From positions 121,852,501-121,916,500 of the forward strand of contig NC_091248.1 in the NCBI RefSeq assembly GCF_042477335.2: 64,000 bases of DNA, in the 5' to 3' direction. Shown piece after piece: positions 1-11,552 of this stretch; position 1 is the stretch's first letter; each line of letters opens with the position of its first letter. The position numbers were made by a program, and so were the translations under genes. Below the pieces are notes generated by a model. That model saw only the letters and a program-made list of their open reading frames with translations, was not told the origin of the DNA and did not search any database. The stretch comes from Ovis canadensis (Eukaryota > Chordata > Mammalia > Artiodactyla > Bovidae).

Positions 1-113
1 TATGTTATCCCTATGGCTACCAGACACATGGTCCAAAGCTCACTGAAAGTGCAAGATGGAGTTTCCTTCTTTTTCAAGATGGAGTCAGCTCAGCCTGTTT
101 CTTTCCTCCCTCA
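1..113 (-). repeat. 3' LTR of the ERV, cut by the window edge
   Basis: These 113 bases repeat positions 5652-5764. In element orientation this is the start of U3, opening TGAGGGAGG directly after a purine-rich stretch (114 to about 135) that serves as the polypurine tract. Three mismatches to the other LTR are visible, so the provirus is old enough to have diverged after insertion. The rest of the LTR and the target-site duplication lie before base 1. Confidence 0.85.
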
Positions 114-359
114 TTCCCCGCCCTCTTGATGCTCTCAACTTCCAGTGTGAGCATCACTCATCAGGATGTACTGCATTTTAGGTTTCCTGGTATATATTTG
201 GGTAAATGAATTTAGCCTCTGTGATAGAGTTAAGGACACATTGGAGAATACAAGGTCCACATAACAGAATCAACAGAACAACTATAACAATGGTTAATAT
301 AGTTTTCACCAATCACCCTTTACCCATGATAGAATAGAAGTCCGAAAAGGGAGATTATC

Positions 360-545
360 ATCAGACATAGCTTTCACCTGACCTTTCATGTTGTCTATTT
401 ACCATTGCCAGATAAATCAGGAATATATACACAACATTCAACTTTAATTATAGCACAGGTCCCTCCTTGTGCTGACGCTATGGTCAGTCTCAAGATGATA
501 CCAGCAAGTCCTTGTAGCAGCAGTTGCTTGTAGAGCTTCATCTCT
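360..545 (-). pseudogene. Retroviral env remnant (TM ectodomain piece)
   Basis: A short minus-strand reading frame contains the C-X6-C-C motif typical of gammaretroviral transmembrane envelope subunits; the CC pair is near 431-436 and the first Cys near 453. A few hydrophobic residues precede it, but the surface subunit and most of TM are absent. Only about 420 bases separate the pol end from the 3' LTR. The piece is too short and interrupted to encode an envelope protein. Confidence 0.6.
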
Positions 546-2963
546 GTTTCTTCTTTAAGATAATCTTGGTTTCATGGGGATCAGTGGGGTCCTTTTGTGT
601 AGTCCACTTGGTGTCCTCTGGGTCTGCATCGTACGCTCTCTTCAGCCTCGTGTGGTGGATCCAGAGAGTGACACCTGCAACTTTAACTGCAATAGGAGGG
701 GTCAGAACAACAGTATATGGACCCTTCCAATGTGGGGCCAAGGAGCCGTGTTTCCAGCCCTTGACCCACACCAGATTCCTGGGCACAAATTCGTGAATCT
801 GCTCCCCAAGGGGGAACAGCACCCTTTCTTGTACAAACTTAGTTACCTGACTTATTACCTTACCCAGTTGTTCCATCTGCTGTGAAATCTCATCTCCCCT
901 TACCCGAGGCAAATTTGTTGACACCTGTTTTACAATGGAAAAGTGAAAGAAAGTGAAAGTGAAGTCGCTCAGTCTGTGTCTGACTCTTTGTGACCCCATG
1001 GACTAGAGCCTACCAGGCTCCTTCGTCCGTGGGATTCTCCAGGCAAGAGTACTGGAGTGGGTTACTGTTTCCTTCTCCAGGAGATCTTCCCAACCCAGGG
1101 ATTGAACCCGGGTCTCCCACATTGCAGGCAGACGCTTTACCATCTGAGTCACCAGGGAAGCTTTTACAATGGGAGGGGGCCTCCAATACACAACTTTGTA
1201 TGGAGAATAGCCATGTGACCGTGGGGTCATCCTGAGTCTGAGCAGAGCCTTTGGAAGGAAGTCCCCCCAGGAGCAGTCAGTCTCTATGATCCACTTGGAG
1301 AGGGTCTCTTTTAAGAGTCCAGTTGGTTCATTCCACCATTCCAGAACTCTGGGGCCTATATGCTGTATGTAATTTCCACTTGATATTTAGAGCTTTACAT
1401 ACTTGTTGAATTAAGTCGGCTACAAAGACAGGGCCATTGTCTGATCCTATACTGGTTGGAAACCCAAGCTGGGGATTATTTCTCAAAGCAGACAGCAAGC
1501 CACTTCATTTGCTCTTTCAGCTGGGGTGGGGAAGGCCTCCACCCATCCTGAGAAGGTACATACCATGAGTGTCAGCAGGTTTAAAGTCCACTTAGACTGC
1601 CTTTTAACTGTATTCCTGGAGGTTTTTGTTTATGTCCAGGGGCAGCATTGCCCTTCCTCATTTTTGGTGGCCCTTTCTGCTTCAGCCAGCTGGTCTTGGG
1701 CCAGGGTATACTGTGGGAGAATTAAAGTTAACTCAGGCATTTTTGAGAGTACACAGGTTCTGATAGATCCCCCACCAGCAGGCCCACATTTCTCAGCCAC
1801 TTGTTTTGAGGCTTTATCTGCTTGTTGGTTTCCCCCTGTTTGTGGGTGTCTTCCTATTGGTGACCCCAACAATGCATCACTGCTACCTTTTCAGGTTCCC
1901 ATACAGCATCTAATAGAGTGGAGATTTCTTGTTTTTAATATCCTTCTGTTGGCTGTCAGGAGACCTCGCTCTTTATATAAAGCCCCGTGTACATGTAAAG
2001 TAGCAAAAGCATACGTGGAGTCTGTGTAAATGTTTGTCTTCTTGCCTTTTGAGAGCTGGAGGGCCCGGATTAGAGCACATAGTTCGGCCTGTTGAGCAGA
2101 TCAGTGTGATGGCAGAGAGCTGGCCTCAGCGATGGCTTCTTCCGTGACGACTGCGCATCCCAACAGTCGTTGTCCTTGTTTCGCCAGGCTGGGGCCTTTG
2201 TGTACAGGCCCCACTCTGGGTCTGGGATTGGCTGGTCTCTCAAGTCAGGTCTGCTGGCAAAAACTCTTCTAGGATTTCCTTGCAATCGTGTGAGGGCCCA
2301 CCTTCTCCCACAGGAAGGAGAGTGGCCGGATTCAGGGCCTGACAAGGCTCAGTAGTAACCTGGGGATTCTCACATAACAGTCCCTGGTATTGAGTAATCC
2401 GGGATGTCAACAGCCATTTATGGGGGTCCCCTCACAGGAGAGTGTTGACCTCATGCGGGACTTTTATGATCAAATCTTGGCCCAAAGTCAGCTTGATTGC
2501 CTCCTGGACCAGTAAGGCAACCGCAGCAACTGTCTGTAAGCATCCCAGCCACCCTGGGGCAACATTGTCCAGCCGATTTGAGAGATAAGTCATGGGTCTG
2601 TCCCATGTCCCCATATTCTGGGACAACACTCCCATATCCACCTTGTCCTTTTCAGTTACATAAAGAGTCAACGGCTTAGCAAGGTCTGGCAGGCCCAAGG
2701 CGGGTGCGGACATCATTGTACCAGGTTTGAGTTCTATTACCAGTGAGACTTGTTTTGCAAGCCTGGGGGGTTTCCGCCCAGACCTCAGGGAATTGTTGAG
2801 TTAACTCTCTCTCTTGACTGTTTAGCCTGTTCGGTTTCCTTTCTGGGAGATCGTGCAATCTCCATTCATCTTGAGGGGTTACTGAGAGGAAGAGTAAATA
2901 GGTGGTTGAGCCCACTTGAAGAGTGGGTCTTTCGTGGGGGGAAAGGTCACTCATGTCCCCCAT
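538..2963 (-). pseudogene. Retroviral pro-pol remnant
   Basis: In element order the pieces are: a protease N-terminal bit joined to the start of reverse transcriptase (2676-2963), the connection and RNase H region (about 2070-2716), the RNase H to integrase link (1630-1872), the integrase core (about 1260-1560) and the integrase C-terminal domain (538 to about 925, with a WKGPY motif). In the integrase core the SDNGP aspartate (about 1430-1445) and a later Glu in GMVE (about 1332-1345) have the expected spacing. The protease Asp-Thr/Ser-Gly site and the polymerase Asp-Asp motif are not found, because the sequence jumps from the RT start to the RNase H side near 2700-2730. Frameshifts, stops and a SINE at 939-1161 also break it. 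Confidence 0.85.
939..1161 (-). repeat. Bov-tA SINE inside ERV integrase
   Basis: A full-length tRNA-headed ruminant SINE in reverse orientation, ending in the complement of the tRNA-like head. It is flanked by the 11-bp target duplication TTTTACAATGG (928-938 and 1162-1172). It inserted after the provirus and splits the integrase C-terminal domain from the catalytic core. Confidence 0.92.
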
Positions 2964-2964
2964 T

Positions 2965-4357
2965 TAGACAGTAAGTCTCTTCCAAACTAAGGTATGGGGC
3001 ATTCAGGGATGTATAAAAATTCATGAATCCCTTGGTGTCTCCCCATCTGACATTCTCGGGGTAGGCTAGAGACACAAAGGCTGCATTTATCACCATCTGA
3101 GACCCAGCAGCCTCTGGATCTATAAAGTCTATAGGTCTTGCACAGTCTTTTGTAGAAGTCAGAGGGTGATTCACTTTCCCTTTGAATCACTTCAGAGGGT
3201 TTTGCCATACTCATAGGTTTTCAGGCCCCGCTCTTGAGACCTTGTAAAATAGCCACCCGATACCTCTCCAGGTGCCCCTCCCTTCCTCCGTGTTACAGTT
3301 CCCACCGGGCCTCTCATCGAGGTGGCTGGTTCTGCCCACGGCTGCGGGTGTGCAGTACCCTCAGGTGCCGTTTCTCTTAACCATTTTCTGGCCTCTGTTA
3401 GGAGCCTGTGTCTTTCCTCAGTGCTGAAAAGGGAGACTAGTAGTTGGATTATGTCATCCCATGTAGGGTGGTGGGCTTGAAAAATAGTCTCCATTAGGCT
3501 AATCATGGCTTGTGGCTCCCCCGAGTACAGTGGAGTGTGTCTCTGCCAGTTTAATATATCTGTACAGGAAAATGGCTGGTAATAATAGGCTACAGGGGGC
3601 TGATGGTAGTGCCCCATGCGTCCTGAACCGGAGGCTGTTGTAGCTCTCTGAGGGGCACCTGTAGTGGGGTTCTTTCCCCCTGTTCCTTGATGGAGCGCAG
3701 CCTCTAATTCCTGTGTTTTCTTCCCCCTTCCCATCAGTACTCTCCAGGAGGGGTGGATACAATTAGGTGATCCGGCTGAGGTGGAATCCTGGGGGCATTG
3801 ACCAGAGGTCTCCATCGCTGAGATCGGAGCCTGCCGAAACTGTGGCTCTACGCTCTCCCCGAGAGCTGGCGGAGGAGCAGCGGCTGCTGCAGGAACTTCA
3901 CCTGGCCCTGGATCGGTCAGTAAGGTGGCCTCCGGTCCTGGTGGTGCACTGGGCCGTGGGCGTGTAATCATCCAGTATGGGGGAGATCATCCCCATCCAA
4001 ATGCTCTAGAATTTCTTTTTTATCATCAGTCAATTTTTATGCCATTTATATTTTTCCCTTTCCCTCTGCATACAAAACCTTGTCCAAGTGGGAGGGTCTT
4101 GAGCTAACCCTAGCCATGAGTCAATATATGGATATTGATCCAGGTGTCCCAGCTCTTCTCTGACTACTGTATAGACTGCTTTTTAAGTTCACAGTGTCTC
4201 CTGGCAGCCATCCTACACCCGCAGGGGGCCATTTGACCTCACAGAGTATGTGGAGGCGGTTAGGCATCATATTCACCCCATAGTCTCCTCCAAATTCCTT
4301 ATTTAAATTTTTAATCATGCACTCCAGTACGGTTGCCTTAGATTGATTTCCTCCCAT
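2965..4357 (-). pseudogene. Retroviral gag remnant
   Basis: The start at 4357 encodes MGGNQS, an N-myristoylation signal as in gammaretroviral matrix, and opens a 78-residue matrix frame (4121-4357). A proline- and alanine-rich linker and most of the capsid follow in another frame (3192-3971), with the capsid segment around residues 130-200 of that frame carrying PTWDD and TEERHR motifs. The capsid C-terminal part, with PSDFYKRL, is in a third frame (2987-3214). No nucleocapsid CCHC zinc knuckle was seen before the pol piece. At least two frame breaks make this a pseudogene. Confidence 0.87.
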
Positions 4358-5225
4358 CTTGCTTACCTTCTCGGACCTTCTTCTACTTTTCCTTCTCGTT
4401 CTGTCTACGAAGTTCTCGGTACCCTATGCACTTCTGATATTTCCACTCAATGAAACACTTAAATTGCCATATCACCTCTTTCCTAATTGGGGTGAGAAGA
4501 GCCTTACCTGCCAGATCCCAGAGAGAGAAGGGGAATCAGCGTGTCTTCACCTGCCTGTTGGCATGGGCAAACCAGAACACCACATGATCCAAGACTGTTT
4601 CTCCCTTAACTTTTAAAGTCCGTTCTGCCTTGGTGGTCTTGATCAGGTGCAGATGAAAACACAGATGGGTTAAATAGCCCTCGTCCCAGGCTGTCTCCAG
4701 AAAAGCCAATTTATACCCACTTATATGTTCCCCTCCCCTCCTTCTAGCCTGACAATTCTGAGGAATTTCATGGCAGATGGGACACTTCCTAGGGGATGGC
4801 AGAAGACCAAGTTTCTTCTAACAACCCCCTGGCGATTGCTTGGTAATAATTGTCCCCAAGATGGCATGGACACCACCTCCTAAATGACATTCACAAATTT
4901 CCTTCCTAAGCCCTAACACACTCGTCAACCTGTGTACCAAGCAATTGCCACCACCTGCCTATTCCAGTCTCCTGCAGGTCCGTGCCCCTTTTAGTCCCTC
5001 CCAGGGGGGTGATCAGGCCCCTTCTTTCACCCTGCTGGGTGGGTTCCTCCTCACCTGAGTGCTTAGTTCCCCTGCTGACGTCCACTAACTGCTAACGTGA
5101 AAGGTCTGGGCATTGAGAAGCAGAATCCTTCCAGAAGGGCTAGGTGCCTTCCCCTCTCCAGAAGATTCAAGTCACAAGGCCTCAGAGTAGTCCCAAATGA
5201 GACTTGTCTCCTCAAAGTGAGGAGT

Positions 5226-5243
5226 TTTCTGGTCAGTGCACCA
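5226..5243 (-). other. Probable primer-binding site (tRNA-Glu-like)
   Basis: Two bases inside the 5' LTR, the minus strand reads TGGTGCACTGACCAGAAA. It matches the tRNA-Glu 3' end at about 14 of 18 positions, judged from memory. Position and spacing are right for a primer site; the tRNA assignment is tentative because the site has decayed. Confidence 0.5.
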
Positions 5244-5245
5244 AA

Positions 5246-5764
5246 TGTTGTAGCCACCTGTTCCAGGAGACAAATCCCCTCAGAGGGACAATCCAGATAG
5301 TGGAGTGCAGCTTATTACACTGGTGGGCCCAAGGCGGAGTCTCCTCTTAGTCAAGGACCCCGACCGACTTTTGTGAAAACCTTATGTACCTTAAGTGTAC
5401 TGCTTATGCCCACATCCCCAAATTCCTTGAACCTAGCCTGGAAAGTGTTAAAGGGAGATACAATCAGGTTACAGCCACGATTCATAATCAGAAGGGTCAG
5501 CTGGCTATACACTGTAGCATACACCAATGGGTGCCATAAAGATTACAAAGGTGACTGACTACATAGGGGATTATTGCATTCTTTTTGGTGATGGGAAATC
5601 TTGGTGTGGCATCTGGTTTTTATCAGTCTGGGAGGCCAGTTTGGCTGTAGGTATGTTATCCCCATGGCTACCAGGCACATGGTCCAAAGCTCACTGAAAG
5701 TGCAAGATGGAGTTTCCTTCTTTTTCAAGATGGAGTCAGCTCAGCCTGTTCCTTTCCTCCCTCA
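5246..5764 (-). repeat. 5' LTR of the ERV, complete
   Basis: A 519-bp LTR that begins TG and ends CA in either orientation. Its outer 113 bases recur at the left edge of the window, and its inner edge abuts the primer site. No strong TATA box is obvious; an AATAAG-like polyadenylation variant lies near 5313-5320 on the minus strand. Confidence 0.85.
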
Positions 5765-6107
5765 CTAAAACATGGGTAATCTAGATCCAGAGCCTGTATT
5801 CTTAATCTAATTATATATGCAGGTGTAGTTTATACCAAGAATCCAATGATTCCACACAATACATAGATATTTCTCTCCTCTGTCCCAAGGAGAAAAAGTT
5901 AGCAAAAATTACCAAAGGAGAATAAAGATAAGACAAAAGTAGAAAGAAAATGAGATATTTAATTCCCAAAACAATCTTCAAGAAAGAAAGCAGTATGAAT
6001 ATTTGTTTAGGGGAGCAATATGGTTGATAAACTATTTTCAGATGTTTTGGTGGTAGAACTTTTCTGGCATAACAATATTTAGAATTTATAAAGAAGCAAA
6101 GAGAAAG
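5765..6107. other. Unassigned spacer
   Basis: About 340 bases of A-rich sequence between the ERV and the BovB element. It has no gene, no recognised repeat and only short chance reading frames. Confidence 0.5.
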
Positions 6108-7858
6108 AAAGAAATAGAGGAAAACAGTAGAATGGGAAAGACTAGAGATCTCCCCAAGAAAGTTAGAGATATCAAGGGAACATTTCATGCAAAGATGGGC
6201 ACAATAAAGGAAATAAATGGTATGGAACTAGAAGAAGCAGAAGATATTAAGAAGAGGTGGCAAGAATACACAGGAGAACTGTACAAAAAACATCCTCGTG
6301 ACTCAGATAACCATGATGATGTGATCACTCACCTAGAGCCAGACATACTGGAATGTAAAGTCAAGTGGGCCTTAGGAAGCATGACCACAAACAAAGTTAG
6401 TGGAGCTGATGGAATTCCAGTTGAGGTATTTCAAATGCCCAAAGATGATGCTGTTAAAGTGCTGCACTCAATATGCCAGCAAATCTGGAAAACTCAACAG
6501 TGGCAGCAGGACTGGAAAAGGTCGGTTTTCATTCCACTCCCAAAGAAAGGCAATGCCAAAGAATGTTCAAACTACTGCACAACTAAACTCATCTCACACA
6601 CTAACAAAGTAATGCTCAAAATTCTCCAAGCCAGGCTTCAACAGTGCATGAACTGTTAACTTTCAGATGTTCAATCTGGACTGATAAACTGCAGAGGAAC
6701 CAGAGATCAAATTGCCAACATCCGATGGATCATCAAAAAAGCAAGAGAGTTCCAGGAAAACATCTACTTTTGCTTTATTGACTACACCAAAATCTTTGAC
6801 GGTGTGGATCACAACAAACTGTGGAAAATTCTGAAAGAGGTGGGAATACCAGACCACCTGACCTGCCTCCTGAGAAAACTGTATGCAGGTCAAGAAGCAA
6901 CAGTTAGAACTGGACATGGAACAACAAACTGGTTCCAAATAGGAAAAGGAGTATATCAAGGCTGTATATTGTCACCCTGCTTATTTAACTTCTATGCAGA
7001 GTACACCATGTGAAATGCTAGGCTGGATGAAGCACAAGCTGAAATCAAGATTGCCAGGGGAAATATCAATAACTTCAGATATGCAGATGACACTACCCTT
7101 GTGATAGAAAGTGAAGAGGAAATGAAGAGCCTCTTGATGAAAGTAAAAGAAGAGAGTGGAAAACCTAGCTTAAAACTCAACATTCAGAAAACTATGATCA
7201 CGGCATCTGGTCCCATCAGTTCATGGCAAATAGATGGGGAAACAATGGAAACAGTGACAGACTATTTTGGGGGGCTCCAAAATCACTGCAAATGGTGACT
7301 GCAGCCATGAAATTAAAAGATACTTGCTCCTTGGAAGAAAACCTATGACCAACCTAGGCATTATATTTAAAAGAAGAGACATCACTTGGCCGACAAAGGT
7401 CTGTCTGGTCAAAGCAATAGTTTTTCCAGTAGTCATGTATGGATGTGAGAGTTGGACTATAAAGAAAGGTGAGCACCAAAGAATTGATGCTTTTGAACTG
7501 TGGTATTGGAGAAGACTCTTGAGAGTCCCTTGGACTGCAAGGAGATCCAACCAGCCCATCCTAAAGGAAATCAGTCCTGAACATTCATTGGAAGAACTGA
7601 TGTTGAAGCTGAAGCTCCAATACTTTGGCCACCTGAGGTGAGAAACTGACTCCTTGGAGAAGACCCTGATGCCGGGAAAGATTGAATGTAGAAGGAAAAG
7701 GGAATGACAGAGGATGAGATGGTTGAATGGCATCAGCAACTCGATAGACATGAGTTTGAGCAAGCTCCGGGGAGTTGGTGATGGATAGGGAAGCCTGGCA
7801 TGCTGCAGTCCATGGGGTTGCAAAGAGTCAGACACAACTGAGTGACTGAACTGAATTG
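6108..7858 (+). mobile_element. BovB LINE, 5'-truncated, with RT relics
   Basis: This is the 3' half of a BovB (RTE-clade) element. Fragments of the reverse transcriptase frame are at 6132-6659 (fingers region), 6804-7013, 7101-7298 and 7267-7641 (C-terminal region). The catalytic RYADD motif is near 7077-7091. Stops and frameshifts separate the fragments, so no protein is made. The 3' end has the diagnostic ACTGAACTGAA tail. A possible 10-bp target duplication AAAGAGAAAG lies at 6098-6107 and 7859-7868. Confidence 0.92.
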
Positions 7859-8044
7859 AAAGAGAAAGTCTTTTTGTATGTCTTTCTCTTCTCATCAGGA
7901 AAGAATTTTCCAGAACTATTTCTTCTCAGCAGATTTTTCATTGTATTCCATTGGCCAAGTTGGGTCAAATAGCTATCTCTAAACAAATCGCTGAAAAAGA
8001 GGATGAAATTGAGAGCTTAATTTAGATCAGTTCCCTGTGACTCA

Positions 8045-8245
8045 GGGGTTTCCTTGGCTCAGATGGTAAAAAATCCGCCTGCAATGCAGGAGACCTGGCT
8101 TCAATCACTGGGTCGGGAAGCTCTCCTGGAGAAGGAAATGGCAACCCACTCCAGTATTCTTGCCTGGAGAATCCCATGGACAGAGGGAACTTGGTGGGCT
8201 ACATGCAGTGTCAGACAGGACTTAACAACTAAGCACAGGCAGGCT
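8045..8245 (+). repeat. Bov-tA SINE
   Basis: A forward copy with the tRNA-like head (TGGCTCAGATGGTAAA) and the Bov-A body. The flanking duplication TGTGACTCA is at 8036-8044 and 8246-8254. Confidence 0.88.
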
Positions 8246-8254
8246 TGTGACTCA

Positions 8255-9192
8255 TTGAGGCCCCTTTCTCTGATAATTTCACCATCGAATACCTGAGGAA
8301 GATCATTGCTAGGACAGCAAAAGGGGATAATTGCCATAGGGCAGACAACTGGCAGTATCTGCTAACCAGTTTCAGTTCTGAAGCAAACTTTCTTAAATCT
8401 TGAGTAGAAAATTGAAATATGCTAACGTTCTCATCTTTCAGTTTTAGAGATCCAGCTGATACTCTCAAAATAAGGCAGTATGGTAAGAGACCTAACGGCT
8501 ACAATCTGAATACAATGAAGAATTATACTTATATCAAGAAGATTGAGTTAAGAATTTTTGTAGTTAAAGGATTCTGAAGTAAATTAAGCATTTTAGTTTC
8601 ATAATAGATATTTTTCCTTCTGCTATATTAAAAAATATATATATACATACATATATATTAACAAAGGATGAGGAACATGAATCAATTTTTATAAAAATAT
8701 TTCTCATTATCTGTTTACCTTTTTCTGTCTATATTTTTCTAAGAGCGAAAGAAATGTAGGATTCTAGTAACCCAATGTGTGAGTGATACGGTTGTAATTC
8801 TCTGAATTGCTTATTTTCATATTGGGAAAATATTCCCTTTACACATAAAAATGTCAAATTACTGTTCTAAAATATCCTATGATTACATGGTGTTAAATTA
8901 TTCATCCATCTGTCCTATTAGCCTGGAGTCTGTACATATTCATGAAGAAATCACTGAGATGCTGAGCTGTTAATCATAATGGATAGTTTAGCTGATCTGA
9001 TATGGAACACTTATAGATTTTTCCTTAGAATTTTTCAGAATTGCTTTATTTTGTATTATGGAGCTTATGTCCTTTTTACAATAAAAACACTACATTTTTT
9101 TTCCCCTAAAAGTGGGTGGAGAGAGAGAAAGGTAAAGAATGGTGGCGAATTTAAAGAAAAAAGGCAACTTGAATGCAGCTTTCCTGTTTACT
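8255..9192. other. AT-rich intergenic DNA with (TA)n tract
   Basis: No gene or recognised mobile element. A TA/CA-type simple repeat occupies 8634-8659. Reading frames are short and without family resemblance. Confidence 0.5.
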
Positions 9193-9203
9193 CCTAGGAT
9201 GTG

Positions 9204-9610
9204 CTGCTGCTGCTGCTGCTGCTGCTAAGTCACTTCAGTCGTGTCCGACTCTGTGTGACCCCATAGATGGCAGCCCACCAGGCTCCCCCATCTCTGGGAT
9301 TCTCCAGGCAAGAACACTGGAGTGGGTTGCCATTTCCTTCTCCAATGCAGGAAAGTGAAAAGTGAAAGTGAAAGTGAAGTCGTGTCTGACCCTCAGCGGA
9401 CCCCATGGACCATAGCCTTCCAGGCTCCCCTGTCCTTGGGATTCTCCAGGCAAGAACACTGGAGTGGGTTGCCATTTCCTTCTCCAGTGCATGAAAGTGA
9501 AAAGTGAAAGTGAAGTCGCTCAGTCCTGTCCAACTCTTCGCGACTCCATGGACTGCAGCCTATGGGATTTTCCAGGCAAGAGTATGGAGCGGGGTACCAT
9601 CGCCTTCTCC
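9204..9610 (-). repeat. Trimeric Bov-A SINE with (GCT)n end
   Basis: Three Bov-A monomers lie head to tail (about 9226-9349, 9366-9495 and 9500-9608), preceded by a GCT triplet tract. One 11-bp target duplication, CCTAGGATGTG, flanks the whole array (9193-9203 and 9611-9621). Standard Bov-A2 has two monomers, so this is an extended form inserted in a single event. Confidence 0.88.
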
Positions 9611-9621
9611 CCTAGGATGTG

Positions 9622-10802
9622 AGTCAGAGGAATGCAGGTTTTGGCTCTCTGGATCAGTGATGTCCCTTAATACCTTAACCTAAAGGGTGCCTGATGTTAA
9701 TGGCACATGATAAACACTTGATAAGGGTTAGCACCAACTCTTCAGCTTCTGAGTAAAGTGCAACAGTGTGTGTTCCCATTAATCAGCCCAGTGAAGGAGG
9801 AGAAATCCCTGAAGACATCCATGGTTGTTGGAGTGGGAAGCAGCACCCCCACTTGAAGCCCATTCACCCACAGCACATCAGCCATGACAGCAAGTTTGAA
9901 TAGAAAGCCTTTTATTAGCAATATTTTCTGTCACATGATTTCCTAAGCCAGAAGTACGGAGGGATTAAAGGCTTACAGCTGCAAGTAATAAAGGTGATGT
10001 TAACCAGTTCCCTACTTTTTGCCCCTCTGCTTGGATTGTTTGTGCCAATGGCTAAGACTTTCTACACTTTACAAACCTCCTCAGCCACCTCTGATGATAT
10101 ACCGATCTCTGCAGAGATTCCGTTTTCCTTCTGTCTGGATTGGATGCTTTCTAGGCACTTCATCTGCCTTTACTATGTGTTGTACGCCTTAGTATTTTAA
10201 TCTCATATATTTCTCTTTCCAGGTTTATTCCTTTGTTTTGGTGAAGCACATCCTACAATAGGTTCCTCTAGTTAAAAAGGTGTTGCATGACAGAAGTTAT
10301 GGTAAAAAAGAGTTATCAACACTTATAATTTCTCATCATTTCTTATAACATTTATCTTTTTTCAAATACCCCATTGAAACAGTACATGCTAAAAGGACTT
10401 AAAAAAATAAGAAAGAACTCAATCCTGTGTAGGGAGAATTTCTGTCTCAGAGATAGCAAAACAATAAAATGATATTTAGGTGCAGTTGTAGATATGTATC
10501 TACCTGTAATCTGAAAACACTTCTATCTCTAAATTGACTTTCATTTAATAGGTGTCCATTAATGATTGAGCCAAGTATGCCTTATAATATTTATTCCTAC
10601 TAAAATATAAAATATTGATGAACATAAATATTAAATAAGTACATGAAGTCTAAGACTTTTCAGAATAAATATTTTTGCCCTAGCCAATTCAAACATTAAA
10701 AGTCAAAAAAAAAAATGGAGACAGATGGTTATACCTTTTTGTATCCACAAAGCTACAATGCCTGTCACCATACTATCTTCATCAAAAGAAATAACATTAT
10801 AA
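9622..10802. other. Intergenic DNA, nothing recognised
   Basis: About 1.2 kb of AT-rich sequence. A 68-codon open frame at 9994-10200 shows no recognisable domain and is probably chance. Confidence 0.5.
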
Positions 10803-11008
10803 TTGTGCTCAGTCATGTCCAACTTTTTGCAACCCTATGGACTGTAGCCCACCAGGCCCCTCTTGTCCATGTTATTTTTCAGGCAAGAATACTAGAGCAG
10901 GTTGCCATTTCCCTCCTCCAGGGGATCTTCCCAACCTGTGGATCAAACTTATCATTGTCTCCTATATTGGCAGGCAGATTCTAAACCACTAGCGCCACCT
11001 GGGAGGCC
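10803..11008 (-). repeat. Bov-tA SINE
   Basis: A reverse-oriented copy, running from the Bov-A end (TGCTCAGTCATGTCC) to the complement of the tRNA-like head (CCACCTGGGAGGCCC). It is moderately diverged. Confidence 0.88.
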
Positions 11009-11323
11009 CTAAATTCAGAGGCTCTATCTGACTGTTTCTTCTGGCGAAGAAAATTGATTTTTCTGTAATAATCTGGCTTCACTTATAAAATATAGGAAAG
11101 ATAGTAAAATTACTAAAATGTAAAAAGAAATTAAACACAACCTTAAAGGATGCAATCAGTGTTTTTAGTAGACCCGAAGAAGGGAGTCCAATTTGGTCTG
11201 AAATAGTTGAAGAGGCTCCATGAGTGTTTTGAAGGATTAGTATTGTGTTTGGAGTCAAGTGGGTAATACAAGGATAAAATTGACTTGAAACAAGGAATAA
11301 GAATTCGAGAGAAGTACTGGGGA

Positions 11324-11544
11324 ATTTCCTGGGGCCTCCTTGGTAGCTCAGATTGTAAAGAATCTGCCTGCAATGCAGAAGACTGGGGTTCAGTTCCTGG
11401 GTCAGGAAGATCCCCTGGAGTAGGAGATGGCAACCCACTTTTGTATTCTTGCTGGAGAATCCATGGACAGAGGAACCTGGAAGTCTACAGACCATGGGTT
11501 CACAAAAAGTCAGACACGACTGAGTGACTAACACTTTCACTTTC
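11324..11544 (+). repeat. Bov-tA SINE
   Basis: A forward copy ending in the repeated CACTTTCAC tail. A possible 8-bp target duplication, ACTGGGGA, is at 11316-11323 and 11545-11552. Confidence 0.87.
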
Positions 11545-11552
11545 ACTGGGGA

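Larger units (their letters stand above)
1..5764 (-). mobile_element. Defective class I (gamma-type) endogenous retrovirus
   Basis: The element reads on the minus strand, from the 5' LTR (right) to a 3' LTR that runs off the left edge. Positions 1-113 match 5652-5764 with three visible differences, which defines the LTR pair. The interior holds gag, pol and env pieces in the normal order. Frames are broken throughout, and the protease active site, the reverse transcriptase core and most of env are missing. The interior is about 5.1 kb, shorter than a full gamma-type provirus. A Bov-tA SINE sits inside the integrase region. The class is assigned from the gag matrix and capsid, the integrase layout, the CX6CC motif of env and a tRNA-Glu-like primer site. 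No functional virus can come from this copy as it stands. Confidence 0.88.

Noticed and set aside
538-885. Plus-strand open frames over 524-885
   Set aside because: They are antisense shadows of the retroviral integrase C-terminal region, which has clear family motifs on the minus strand.
7221-7895. 224-codon minus-strand frame
   Set aside because: Antisense to BovB reverse transcriptase C-terminal sequence. Similar antisense frames recur at other BovB copies (39967-40488, 41650-42204).
8045-8120. tRNA gene in SINE heads
   Set aside because: The tRNA-like head of Bov-tA has box-like elements but not an intact cloverleaf with anticodon arm; it is repeat-derived and occurs in dozens of copies.
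9173-9358. Frame starting with a poly-alanine run
   Set aside because: The alanines come from the GCT triplets at the end of a Bov-A SINE. The same happens at 15001-15210.
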